This document shows positions 34,201 through 42,097 of a stretch of DNA of 64,000 bases, piece after piece (the stretch's first letter is position 1; every line of letters starts with the position of its first letter). The position numbers were made by a program, and so were the translations under genes. The stretch is from assembly GCA_043747835.1 (NCBI GenBank), contig JAYTOK010000101.1, positions 38,183 to 102,182 of the forward strand, read 5' to 3'. The notes below the pieces were generated by a model. That model made no database searches. It was given only the letters and a program-made list of their open reading frames with translations, and had not been told where the DNA came from. This DNA is from CADEED01 sp043747835. Its GTDB lineage: Bacteria > Pseudomonadota > Gammaproteobacteria > Steroidobacterales > Steroidobacteraceae.

Positions 34201-37200
34201 GAGCCGCCTTGCGGCAGCGTCACGTACCCCGCGGTGCGCGGCTGGAGCTACGAAAACGTTTCGTTCGCAGTGACTCGCGCCAATGGGGACGTGCAGAATT
34301 TCGCGCCATGGTTTGCGCGCTGGCACGACGGCTCATCCAACTTGTGTGCGTTCCAACGCGGCTTCCGAATGGCCAACTGGACATTCCCGCAGGGGATGGC
34401 GATCAACTTCGTCTATCAAGCCCCGGGTGTCGGCGATCTTCCGGATCTCGTGGAGGTGAACAACTCGCTCGGTCGAAAGATCAAGTTCACCTATGTGGGT
34501 GGAGTGCTGACGACCATCGACAACGGTCTCACCGGGTCTGACCGACGAACGATTGGGATCTCGGAGGAAGGTGCGCTCAGCCCCGTCACGACGACGCATA
34601 CAGATCCTTCGGGAACCGCGACACGCTTCACTCGCATCATGTCGAACAACCGCATGTTGCTGACGGAAGTCTTCGATGCGGACGACCCGACAAACGTGCC
34701 ATCGCTTCGATACAGCTACGATACTTTGCAGCGAGTGCAGGACGCTCGAGATGCCGGTGCATTGCAAGGAACGGATGGACGAGGGCCTTATCAGTTCTTG
34801 CTTGCGAACGGTGTGCGTGCCGAACGGATCGATCCGTTGGGAGGTCGTTACACGTTGCACTACAACCTCGATCAAAGGCCGATGGCGATTCAAGACGAGC
34901 TTGCACGGCAGACGTCGATCAAATATGACGGGCGAGGGCGAGTATCCGAATACATCTATCCCGAGAACGACAGGGAACAGTTTGAGTATGACGCACGGAA
35001 TAACGTAACCAAGCTCACGAAGGTTCCAAAGCCGTGCACGCCGCAGCCATGCACACCTCCGGCCAATATCGTCGCGCAGGCGAGCTGGAATCCGACGTGG
35101 AACAAGCCTGACTACCTGATCGACGCCCGCGGTTTCACTACGAATTTTTCTTACTATCCGAGCGGCGCCGGTATGTCGCTGCTCCAGAACGCATTGCGTC
35201 CGGGCGCCACCGGTGGGGCGCCCATCGGAACTTCGACGCGCCCGAGCTATTCGTTTACGTACAACGGGTACGGTCAGATCCTGAATACGACCGATCCGAC
35301 GGGGCTCGTTTCTACCAACGTCTACACCGGCACCGTCAGCAATCTACTGACGACGACAATCGATCCCGGTGGCTTTGCTTCCGTTACGACGCTTACCTAC
35401 TACGCCAATGGCGACCCGCAAACCCTATCCGATCCACGGGGCAAGGTTGCGGAGTTCAGCTACGACAACAATCGGCGAAAGCTGGTCACGAAGAGCCACG
35501 ATGGGGCGGTGACCGCAGCGGTAATCGCTGCGGCGCGGACCACCTACGATGTCGTCGGACAGGTTCGCAAGGAAGAAGGCGGCACCACGTTCTCTGGAAC
35601 GTCGGTGACTGCGTGGCAGACGCTCACGGATGTCGTCTACACGCCAACTGGCAAGGTGCTCAGCGAGACCAACAACGCCGGAAACGTCACCAGCTACAGC
35701 TACGATTTCCTGGACCGCACCCGCATCGCCACCGATCCGGAGTTGCGCCGAATCGCGAACGTCTACGACAGCGCGGGCCAGACACTCTGCACGTGGCGCG
35801 GGTGGAACAGCACGACTGCGCCCTCGAACTGTACCTTCGACCCAGCCACGTTTACGCCGGGCGATCCGTTCCGGTACTCACAGTTCACCTACTCGCCAAA
35901 CGGACTTCAATCGACAGTCAAGGACGCGAACAACAATCTCAGCACGTATGAGTACGACGCCTTTGATCGACTGGCGCGTTTGCGCTTCCCGGTCACCACA
36001 AAGGGCTCATCGCAATCGAGCGCCACGGACTACGAAGAGTACGGCTACGACAAGAACGGCAATCGAACCAGTCTTCGCAAGCGCGACACCCGGACCATCT
36101 TTTTCGGGTACGACAACCTGAATCGCCAGACACTGAAAGATGTCCCTGGTGGCACGCCAGCGGATGTCTATTCCGGATTCGATCTCGCGGGTCGCCCGCA
36201 GTACGCGCGCTTCGGCACTGCAGTTGGCACTGGCATCGACTTCGGTTACGACACTGCAAAACGGTTGAACAGTGAGACGACGTTCGGGCAAGCGCTAACG
36301 TTCAATTACGACGCCGCCAATAATCGCACTCAGCTCACATTCCCGAGTGGCGAGTACTTCGTTTACGAGTTCGACTCGCTGAATCGGCTCACCAATATTC
36401 GTGAGAACGGCGCGACCACGGGAGTCGGAGTCTTAACGACCAACGCGTGGGACCCGCTTTCGCGGCGGCAATCCATCACACGCAGCAACGGAACCCAGAC
36501 GGGCTATGGGTACGATGCTGCGTCGCGACTAAACAGTCTCACTCAAGACCTCACAGGATCCACCCGGGACCTCGGTCGCACCTTCACTCATAACGGCGCG
36601 GGGCAAATCAGAACCCGCAACACCACTGGAACTATCTACGACTGGGGCGCGCCACTAATCAACAAGAACCACGTTGCGGATGGCCTCAATCGCTATCAGC
36701 AAGTTGCAGGCACCCCGTTCAGCTACGACCTCAACGGTAACCTGACCTCCGATGGCGCGCGCACCTTCGTGTACGACGTGGAGAATCGTCTTACACGAGT
36801 CATCAAGACTGGCGTTCAAACTGACCTTTCATATGACCCGATAGGACGCTTGCGTTCAACGAGTACCGGTTCAACGGTCACTCAGTTCTTGTACGAGGCC
36901 GATCGGCTCGTTGCCGAGTACAACGGTGCCGGCACCTTGCAGCGTCGATATGTTCATGGAGATGGCCTCAACGAGCCGGTAGTTTGGTACGAAGGCGCAG
37001 GTCTTGCCGACCGCAGGTGGCTGCACGCCGACGAGCGAGGTTCTATCGTCGCGGTGTCGGACGGAAGCGGGAATGGCACCGAGTATAAATATGGACCTTA
37101 CGGGGAGCCCTCGGCCTGGTCCGGCGCTCGATTTCGTTACACGGGTCAGATCGCACTACCGGAACTTGAGCTCTACCACTACAAGGCGCGAGTCTACGAT

Positions 37201-37920
37201 CCGAATCTTGGGCGATTCCTGCAGACAGATCCGATCGGTTATGGCGACGACTTAAATCTGTACTGCTACGTGGGGGGGGATTCGATTAACGGCGTCGATC
37301 CCAATGGACAGCTTCTCTTCCTGATTCCTATCGTCGTAATTGCATACCGTGCGTACTCCGCGTACGACACGATCACCTCCACAGTTGAAAACGTTAAAGT
37401 ATTGGCTGATGGAAAAGCTTCGACGATGGACAAGGCACTCGCAACGGTTGACCTAGTCTCAAACATCGGCTGCGGGAAGATCTGCGGCAAAGGTTCAGAT
37501 GTACTCGCCTCAATTGTTCGCCGGGGCAACAATGCCCCAACCGGCGCAGCTGTAGACACAGCTAAATCAGCCGCACGGAGCCCGGTCAACCCAGGTGACA
37601 CGGGAACTTACGGTGGACTAAAGGCGCAGAAGCGCGCGGGGGGAGAAAGTGAACCGCTCGACATGGATCACCAGCCGTCGCTCGCAGCACAGAAAGCCGC
37701 AGCTGAAGCACAACTTGGACGCCCGCTTACACCAGCTGAGGTTCGATCTTTGAGAGATGGAACGCCTGCGGTTGCATCGCCAAGAGGCGTTCATCAGCAG
37801 AGTAGTCCAACATATGGTGGTCGAAACTCCTCCACTCAAATAGGCGGGGACGCAGCTAACTTGGAAGCAGCGGCAGCACGAGATCGGGCAGCGTTTGAAG
37901 AAGCGATGAGGAACAGATGA
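31279..37920 (+). CDS. Giant secreted RHS/YD-repeat protein with variable C-terminal toxin tip
   Basis: 2213 residues. A signal peptide (GYIFVLASLLPFGAWA) is followed by a transglutaminase-like domain at about 65-215, in which the usual catalytic Cys position is Asp (GTPFDQAQLMVELLRQAGY), while H189 and D209 are kept. A long middle region and many YD repeats follow from about residue 1080. The RHS core ends at about 1970-2010 with RVYDPNLGRFLQTDPIGYGD and NGVDPNGQ, after which polymorphic toxins switch tips. The 203-residue tip has a hydrophobic start (LLFLIPIVVIAYRAY) and an end with DMDHQPS and HQQSSPTYGGRN, suggestive of an HNH/Endo VII-like nuclease but not assigned. Export and an RHS shell point to contact-dependent competition. 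Confidence 0.85.
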   Translation: MKNQKKVCLGYIFVLASLLPFGAWAVPSVKIGTAALIQPSAADTQYGNSTLSTNTTGAAGRPAELVELARALNNNVDAIYDFVRNNIDTTWMYGVQKGALGALVDRTGTPFDQAQLMVELLRQAGYTATYKAGTITLTPSEFSAWTGIADGIAACQLLSSGGIPAIVNGFTNTTCGSLSSTLTNVVLAHIWVEVTVPGSTCPSNVCQFDPSYKAYTVKSGRNLTSDAGLTAGQALTQATAGYTSAVDSGSGVGYVRSLNASALTTQLQQYAASLQAQINSNVSAGEPRDLVGGRTITRFDPPAGQPGLRQASIPFSPAVQRTWTGNIPDQYRTSLRVQVTRGNLSGSSLRTDRTLFADDIGGRQLIYDAWASFRVSGGNCTLPSVSTLILVNENGTSLELARYTEGMTSPACNPRYLNGVITLTVNHPYLAAANGTISLLGDYMDAESAKRVWYATPMIILHGFGDAGRGGIEKWSQVKERELQEIAPPGCETCTRDYATAAGYARRIQLAASWLTQSSVAAKLHAQIGGSNYAHHHSVGVVTGDTEIPFTRRLEDLGLYTYEYQVTENFDRIDVEIGYSVTNRTANTTNRRAVVHAIAATIDALEGSVVGQKGDLPDTVSTATRFDWANAPPTSEDPSGLGARRFYNFSSSNHSTAVNLVRNEGITTTSDDGLHGAGWVEIGVIEVNSRRAALSTAISLYAQAGFTVVASEDSFLGPGQRGGSFVPASVPPVYRHEFSKQRGGAFVATRYVSGEPVEIAHIAVSGASFGSVVSIKGGGGGIQPHHQSLYDPSTAADILKARYVDRSSALGVDMMNGAVTYASPASLSVGNGGFPYELSANLLWRNSADATPTFGPPNHVEPSHPWTTNWNNNLAISSSALEVMGESDVRAMAGTVAAFLAMQDVYKAAESTQREVAADMVAAWWLKQLHGNVVTASLGTDSRQFVRLTNGSWLAPGAGAFATLTQTGQRAILEEPPCGSVTYPAVRGWSYENVSFAVTRANGDVQNFAPWFARWHDGSSNLCAFQRGFRMANWTFPQGMAINFVYQAPGVGDLPDLVEVNNSLGRKIKFTYVGGVLTTIDNGLTGSDRRTIGISEEGALSPVTTTHTDPSGTATRFTRIMSNNRMLLTEVFDADDPTNVPSLRYSYDTLQRVQDARDAGALQGTDGRGPYQFLLANGVRAERIDPLGGRYTLHYNLDQRPMAIQDELARQTSIKYDGRGRVSEYIYPENDREQFEYDARNNVTKLTKVPKPCTPQPCTPPANIVAQASWNPTWNKPDYLIDARGFTTNFSYYPSGAGMSLLQNALRPGATGGAPIGTSTRPSYSFTYNGYGQILNTTDPTGLVSTNVYTGTVSNLLTTTIDPGGFASVTTLTYYANGDPQTLSDPRGKVAEFSYDNNRRKLVTKSHDGAVTAAVIAAARTTYDVVGQVRKEEGGTTFSGTSVTAWQTLTDVVYTPTGKVLSETNNAGNVTSYSYDFLDRTRIATDPELRRIANVYDSAGQTLCTWRGWNSTTAPSNCTFDPATFTPGDPFRYSQFTYSPNGLQSTVKDANNNLSTYEYDAFDRLARLRFPVTTKGSSQSSATDYEEYGYDKNGNRTSLRKRDTRTIFFGYDNLNRQTLKDVPGGTPADVYSGFDLAGRPQYARFGTAVGTGIDFGYDTAKRLNSETTFGQALTFNYDAANNRTQLTFPSGEYFVYEFDSLNRLTNIRENGATTGVGVLTTNAWDPLSRRQSITRSNGTQTGYGYDAASRLNSLTQDLTGSTRDLGRTFTHNGAGQIRTRNTTGTIYDWGAPLINKNHVADGLNRYQQVAGTPFSYDLNGNLTSDGARTFVYDVENRLTRVIKTGVQTDLSYDPIGRLRSTSTGSTVTQFLYEADRLVAEYNGAGTLQRRYVHGDGLNEPVVWYEGAGLADRRWLHADERGSIVAVSDGSGNGTEYKYGPYGEPSAWSGARFRYTGQIALPELELYHYKARVYDPNLGRFLQTDPIGYGDDLNLYCYVGGDSINGVDPNGQLLFLIPIVVIAYRAYSAYDTITSTVENVKVLADGKASTMDKALATVDLVSNIGCGKICGKGSDVLASIVRRGNNAPTGAAVDTAKSAARSPVNPGDTGTYGGLKAQKRAGGESEPLDMDHQPSLAAQKAAAEAQLGRPLTPAEVRSLRDGTPAVASPRGVHQQSSPTYGGRNSSTQIGGDAANLEAAAARDRAAFEEAMRNR

Positions 37921-38360
37921 TTCAAGGTGGCAGAAGTTTGGCAACCTATTTGGGATCTCATATTGAAGATTTGTTGTCCGTGCCCCCTTTCTCTGAGTGG
38001 ATGGTCGTCAGGTCAATTGAAGAATTTCAACAGGAGACGGAGGCAGAAATTTGGTACGAGTTCGATGGCCACGGGGTCGAGGTAGTTTGTGATGAGACCG
38101 AACGAATTCGCACAATCTTCCTCCATCGCGGCGATGGTGAAGCGTTGTTCGAAATGGCGTTCTCATCGAGAAGACAGAACATTGTCGCCCAGTACGGCTG
38201 TCCGTCGAAGTCAGGGGCGGCTGCGCGAATTCCTGGTCTTGGCGATCACGGCGCGTGGGACAGATTCTCGTTGCCGACAGGATCGCTCCACGTGCAGTAT
38301 CGCCCTGGCGGCGATGACATCGAGATGATCACGCTAATGCGATCCGATGCGGTGCCATGA
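37917..38360 (+). CDS. Putative immunity protein for the RHS toxin tip
   Basis: 147 residues, starting in the RHS stop (ATGA) with no signal peptide. It is acidic, mixed alpha/beta: WYEFDGHGVEVVCDETERIR, then LFEMAFSSRR and DRFSLPTGSLHVQYRPGGDD followed by IEMITLM. No enzyme motif is seen. Position, small size, acidity and low GC are those of a cognate cytoplasmic immunity protein, which would bind and neutralise the tip. The family was not recognised, so the assignment rests on context. Confidence 0.65.
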   Translation: MIQGGRSLATYLGSHIEDLLSVPPFSEWMVVRSIEEFQQETEAEIWYEFDGHGVEVVCDETERIRTIFLHRGDGEALFEMAFSSRRQNIVAQYGCPSKSGAAARIPGLGDHGAWDRFSLPTGSLHVQYRPGGDDIEMITLMRSDAVP

Positions 38361-38599
38361 GCACGTTTCTGTCTGAGGACCAGTGGTGTCCAGGTCGGAA
38401 GTTCCCAGCTGACCTTGGTGTGCGTTACTCAGTCTCGAGGCTAACAATCTTGGCTGATTTACATCGACGGGCTGGGGGACTGTTAGGCTTTTTGTGTGAA
38501 GAGCCATACACTGCCCGAGAGGGCGAGGATGAGGTATGGCTAAGACGATGCAAAGGTATTTTCTTCGGAGCTTTTCAGTCAACTGCTTGCAGGGCGTGA
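38357..38599 (+). CDS. Doubtful small ORF, cut by the IS256 remnant
   Basis: 80 codons starting in the stop of the immunity gene (ATGA). Only the first 40 codons lie before the IS256 terminal repeat at about 38475. The rest reads through the element in a meaningless frame. The front (STFLSEDQWCPGRKFPADLG) has no recognised relatives. It may be the start of a third gene of the RHS operon, for example an orphan immunity gene, destroyed by the insertion. It may also be chance. Confidence 0.25.
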   Translation: MSTFLSEDQWCPGRKFPADLGVRYSVSRLTILADLHRRAGGLLGFLCEEPYTAREGEDEVWLRRCKGIFFGAFQSTACRA

Positions 38600-38731
38600 T
38601 CCAAAGACCGTTCTTGATTCGGGCGGCCTGATTGGCGAGCTGAGAAGGCTCTAGTAGAGCGGATGCTCAACGCCGAGATGGATGTGCATCTCGATCAGCT
38701 TGGCGAAGCAGAAGTCGGCAACCATCGCTAG
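38475..38731 (+). mobile_element. 5' remnant of an IS256-family insertion sequence
   Basis: The left end GGGACTGTTAGGCTTTTTGT (about 38476-38495), continuing GTGAA, resembles the terminal inverted repeat of IS256-family elements. A transposase start follows about 60 bases later at 38536. Only about the first 65 codons remain. The element ends at the edge of the TonB receptor gene's terminator, and the right inverted repeat is missing. It lies at the right boundary of the RHS island. Confidence 0.65.
38536..38731 (+). pseudogene. IS256-family transposase fragment, two frameshifts
   Basis: From the ATG at 38536 the frame gives MAKT. After a one-base shift near 38547 it reads AKVFSSELFSQLLAGRDPKT and VLDSGGLIGEL. 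After a second shift near 38642, where GAGCTGAGAAG looks like GAGCTGAAGAAG with one A lost, it reads KALVERMLNAEMDVHLDQ and EVGNHR, and then stops at 38729-38731. This is the standard N-terminus of IS256-type mutator transposases. The catalytic DDE domain is absent, so it is inactive. Confidence 0.8.
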
Positions 38732-38742
38732 TTTCCCGCGCG

Positions 38743-38774
38743 AAAAAAAACGGCGGGCTTGCGCCCGCCGTTTT
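38743..38774 (-). terminator. Rho-independent terminator of the TonB receptor gene
   Basis: A perfect stem CGGCGGGC (38751-38758) / GCCCGCCG (38763-38770) with a four-base loop is followed on the minus strand by eight T residues. It starts 33 bases past the receptor stop codon, ideal for that transcript. Confidence 0.9.
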
Positions 38775-38802
38775 CGTTCTTCCATCTCGCGAAGGTTGCC
38801 GA

Positions 38803-41796
38803 TCAGAACTCGGCGCCGATCGTGAGGAACACCTGACGACCCAGGGCATCGTACGCCTGGGGCCACGTGTTGCCGTTGCAGGGACCGGTCGGGCAAGTGC
38901 TCGAGCCGTTGAGCGGCGGATCCTTGTCCAGCAGGTTGTTCGCACCGAGACGCAGCGTGTACTTCTCCATCACCGTGACCGATGCCGAGAAGTCGATGTA
39001 GCTGCGTGAGCCGAGCACGGAGTCGCTCTCGAAAACGCCTGTCGCCGTCCCGAGGAACGCCAACGATTCCTGCGAGTCCTCGAGGTCGCGCTTCGCTTCG
39101 CCGTAGTAGCGCCAGCCGAGGTTCAGATCGATGCCGCTCCACGGCGTCGTCCACGTCGCATCCATCTTGTGGCGCCACTCGGCCACCGGCGCGCCGTTCG
39201 GCGTGCCGCTGGTGCAAATGCCGCCGTAGAGGCCGACGCAGTCGTAGGTGATGCCGTCCTGCGGCGTTACTTCGTACGAGCTGAGCATCGTGCCGATCAC
39301 GCCGAAGCGCAGCTTGCCCGCGCCGCCGATGTCGAACGCGTAGCTTGCGTCGATGTCGATGCCGCTGGTCTCGATCGAACCGATGTTCTGCAGCGTGTCG
39401 ACCACGAAGCCGTCTGGCGTCTCGAACAGCGAACCACCCAAATCGCGGTTGACCTGGCCGCACAGCGCTGCATCGCCTGTGAGGGCGCACTGCAGCAGCG
39501 TGAAGTCCTGGTTCGGGTTCTGAATCGCGTCTTCGACCTTGATGCTGTACCAGTCGAGGTTGACGCGCAGGCCCGGCGCGAAGTCCGGATGGAACTCGAT
39601 GCCGAACGACAGCGTGTTAGCGTCTTCCGGTTCCAGGTTCTGGTTGCCGCCGATGAAGCCGTTGTACTGCGCCGCCGGGTTGGCTTCGATGTTGCCGTAC
39701 AGCGCGGGGGCGAGGCCCGTATTCGCGCACTGAGCCTGCGTGAGGACCGGCGTGGCGCCGGCGCACGGATCGACCGTGCCGTTGAGGCCGACCTGGTTCG
39801 TGCCAAACAGCTCATAGATGTTAGGCACGCGCGTGGCGTGCTGGAAGCTGCCGCGCACGCGAATCGCATCGACCGGCGAGTACTCGAGACCGAACTTGTA
39901 GGTGTCCGTGCTCGTGTCGAACGCGCCCGAGTAGTCGGAGAAGCGGTAGCCCGCTTCCGCCGACAGGTTGTCGAGGATCGGGACGCGCGCTTCGAAGAAC
40001 GCTTCCTTTGCCTTGAACGAGCCCGCCAGCGGCAGCGTCTGGCCACCTTGACCGGCGCCATCGCCTGACTGGTAGTTGCCGTCCGGCTGGAAGTCCGTCT
40101 CGACCTTGCGCAGTTCGACGCCGAAGTTCACGAGGATGCCGTCTTCGGCGGCGAGCTTGACGCCGTATTCGCCGAGGTCGACCGTGAACGTGGAGTTCAC
40201 CACACGCTCGGTGACTTCACCGACGGAGACGAGCGGGATCTGCAGATAGTTCAACGCTGCCGGTGTGACAGAGTTGGCCGCCCAGATGTTGTAGGGAATG
40301 CAGGTCCCATCAGTGCCATTGACGACCGAACGGCAGGTCGGAACGCCGCCGGGTCCCGCGACGACATCGAGCGCACGGCCCGAACGCGTGATCGAGAAGT
40401 CGTTGAGATACGTGTTGCTGATGCGGGCAGTGCCCTGGAACAACGACGCGTCGTAGCTCCACGCATCGTTGATGTTGCCCTTGACGCCGAGGCCGGTACG
40501 AAATGCCGAGTGCTCGAGGTCCTGCTGGCGGCCGCCGCCTTCGACGTTGCGGCGGTTGAAGCGGATGGTCGTATCGTCAGCCGTCGTGAGGCCGAACTGT
40601 CCGCAGAACCGGTCGAACTGGAGCGTGGTCCACAGCGGGTTTGCGCAGCTGACGGTCGCGTCGAGCGTGAACAGGCCCGACGGCGCGATCTGCGACGTCG
40701 ACTGGTCCTTGAGGAAGTTGAATTCGCCGTAGACCTCGGCCTTTTCATTGACCGCGAAATTCAGGAACGAACCGACCGTGTAGCGCGTATTCGGACGCTG
40801 GTAGTAGTTAAGCGGGCCGAAGTTGTAGGCCGCGGCATTGCCGGGGGCGAACGTGCCAGCTCCGTTGAGTGTGTAACTCTGGTTCCCACTCATGGGGTTG
40901 GTCAAGACGTTGGTGGCGACAATACCAGTGAGCGGATTGATCGGCCGGAACCGCGCTGGGAAGGACGTTCCCGAGCCACCGCACTCGAATTCCACACCCG
41001 AGAAGTACGTGCAGGCGCTGTAGTCGTACGAACCCTGCAGCACCGGGTCGGTGTCGCGGTAGGTCGCGTAGAACGTTGCGTTGCCACGATCGTCGGCGAA
41101 GTTCGAACCGACGGCGAACGAAAAGTTCTTGTCGTAGCCGCGATTGACCGTGCCTTCCGGTCCGTCGAGGCCGCCGGCTTCGAGTACGTCCTGCGCGTTG
41201 CTGTTGTCGTTCTTGTGGTTGTAAAAGCTGTAACCACCGCTGATCTTTACGCCTTCGAACTTCTTGTCGATGATGAAGTTCACGACACCGCCGACCGCGT
41301 CCGCGCCGTACACCGACGAAGCACCGCCGGTGAGGATCTCGACGCGCTGCACGAGCACCGTCGGGATGATGTTGATATCGGAAGCGAAGGTCGTGCTGCC
41401 CGGATCGCCGGGGCCGAGACGACGGCCGTTCAACAGCACGAGGGTGCGGTTGCTGCCGAGGCCGCGAAGGTTGACCGTCGCCGTACCGTTGGAGCCGTTC
41501 GAGACGTTGGCACCTTGAGCGGCGAAGACCTGCGGCAGCTCGTTGATGACGTCTTCGATCGAGCTACGGCCGGTGCGGACGATTTCTTCCGCGGACAGCG
41601 CCGTGACGGGGCTGATCGAAAGTAGATTGGGCGAGACGATACGGGAACCCGTGACGACGACGGTGTCCTGGTCCTGTGCGTCCGAATTCGTGGGCGGCGC
41701 GTCCTGCGCGAGCGCAGTGCTGACGCCACCTGCCGCGCAGGCACTCATGAAGAGGGCTCTGCGGATGGAGCGAGCGATCTCGGTATTGCGAGTCAT
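38803..41796 (-). CDS. TonB-dependent outer-membrane receptor
   Basis: 997 residues. A signal peptide (RALFMSACAAGGVSTALAQ) precedes the TonB box region (DTVVVTGSRI). The plug domain has RSSIEDVINELPQ, NLRGLGSNRTLVLLNGRRL, IEILTGGASSVYGADAVGGV and VNFIIDKKF. The rest is a large 22-strand barrel ending in the aromatic signature VFLTIGAEF. This plug/barrel type takes up polymers or large ligands rather than siderophores in Xanthomonadales and sphingomonads. An AGGAG site precedes the ATG. The TPR-sulfotransferase lies divergently, a pairing often seen with these receptors. Substrate unknown. Confidence 0.92.
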   Translation of the reverse strand: MTRNTEIARSIRRALFMSACAAGGVSTALAQDAPPTNSDAQDQDTVVVTGSRIVSPNLLSISPVTALSAEEIVRTGRSSIEDVINELPQVFAAQGANVSNGSNGTATVNLRGLGSNRTLVLLNGRRLGPGDPGSTTFASDINIIPTVLVQRVEILTGGASSVYGADAVGGVVNFIIDKKFEGVKISGGYSFYNHKNDNSNAQDVLEAGGLDGPEGTVNRGYDKNFSFAVGSNFADDRGNATFYATYRDTDPVLQGSYDYSACTYFSGVEFECGGSGTSFPARFRPINPLTGIVATNVLTNPMSGNQSYTLNGAGTFAPGNAAAYNFGPLNYYQRPNTRYTVGSFLNFAVNEKAEVYGEFNFLKDQSTSQIAPSGLFTLDATVSCANPLWTTLQFDRFCGQFGLTTADDTTIRFNRRNVEGGGRQQDLEHSAFRTGLGVKGNINDAWSYDASLFQGTARISNTYLNDFSITRSGRALDVVAGPGGVPTCRSVVNGTDGTCIPYNIWAANSVTPAALNYLQIPLVSVGEVTERVVNSTFTVDLGEYGVKLAAEDGILVNFGVELRKVETDFQPDGNYQSGDGAGQGGQTLPLAGSFKAKEAFFEARVPILDNLSAEAGYRFSDYSGAFDTSTDTYKFGLEYSPVDAIRVRGSFQHATRVPNIYELFGTNQVGLNGTVDPCAGATPVLTQAQCANTGLAPALYGNIEANPAAQYNGFIGGNQNLEPEDANTLSFGIEFHPDFAPGLRVNLDWYSIKVEDAIQNPNQDFTLLQCALTGDAALCGQVNRDLGGSLFETPDGFVVDTLQNIGSIETSGIDIDASYAFDIGGAGKLRFGVIGTMLSSYEVTPQDGITYDCVGLYGGICTSGTPNGAPVAEWRHKMDATWTTPWSGIDLNLGWRYYGEAKRDLEDSQESLAFLGTATGVFESDSVLGSRSYIDFSASVTVMEKYTLRLGANNLLDKDPPLNGSSTCPTGPCNGNTWPQAYDALGRQVFLTIGAEF

Positions 41797-42097
41797 TCAG
41801 ATATCTCCTGGAAAGCTTTGTGCGAAAACAGTGATGCGAAACCCAGCTAGCTTTTTTTTGGTCGTTGCGTTTCGAACACTAACCCCTTAATGACTGAACG
41901 AACGCTTTTTGAAGGCTTTCGTCACAGTATTGTGGCGCCGATACTAACGGGGGTCGGCGCGGAACGAAAGGCTGTGACAGAAAAACAACGCGCCTTTCGG
42001 ACGGTTTGCGACGAGTTGAGTAAGGCGATTGCCGAATATGTCCCGACAAAGAGTCGGGTTGCGTCCTGACCGGCGAAATGTCGAAGATCGCGCCCTC
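41797..42097. promoter_or_regulatory. Divergent control region, TonB receptor / TPR-sulfotransferase
   Basis: 301 bases with no gene. The receptor-proximal part is AT-richer, with a TTTTTTT tract at about 41851-41857 and two copies of TGCGAAA about 15 bases apart (near 41820 and 41834), possibly a regulator site. A TTGAGT hexamer at 42016 points towards the sulfotransferase, but no spaced -10 was found. No Fur-like palindrome was seen. Confidence 0.35.

Noticed and set aside
38334..38582. 82-codon minus-strand ORF over the immunity gene end
   Set aside because: It crosses the IS256 terminal repeat and the immunity gene and has no ribosome binding site.
41797..42097. Fur box upstream of the TonB receptor
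   Set aside because: No palindrome resembling the Fur consensus could be found.
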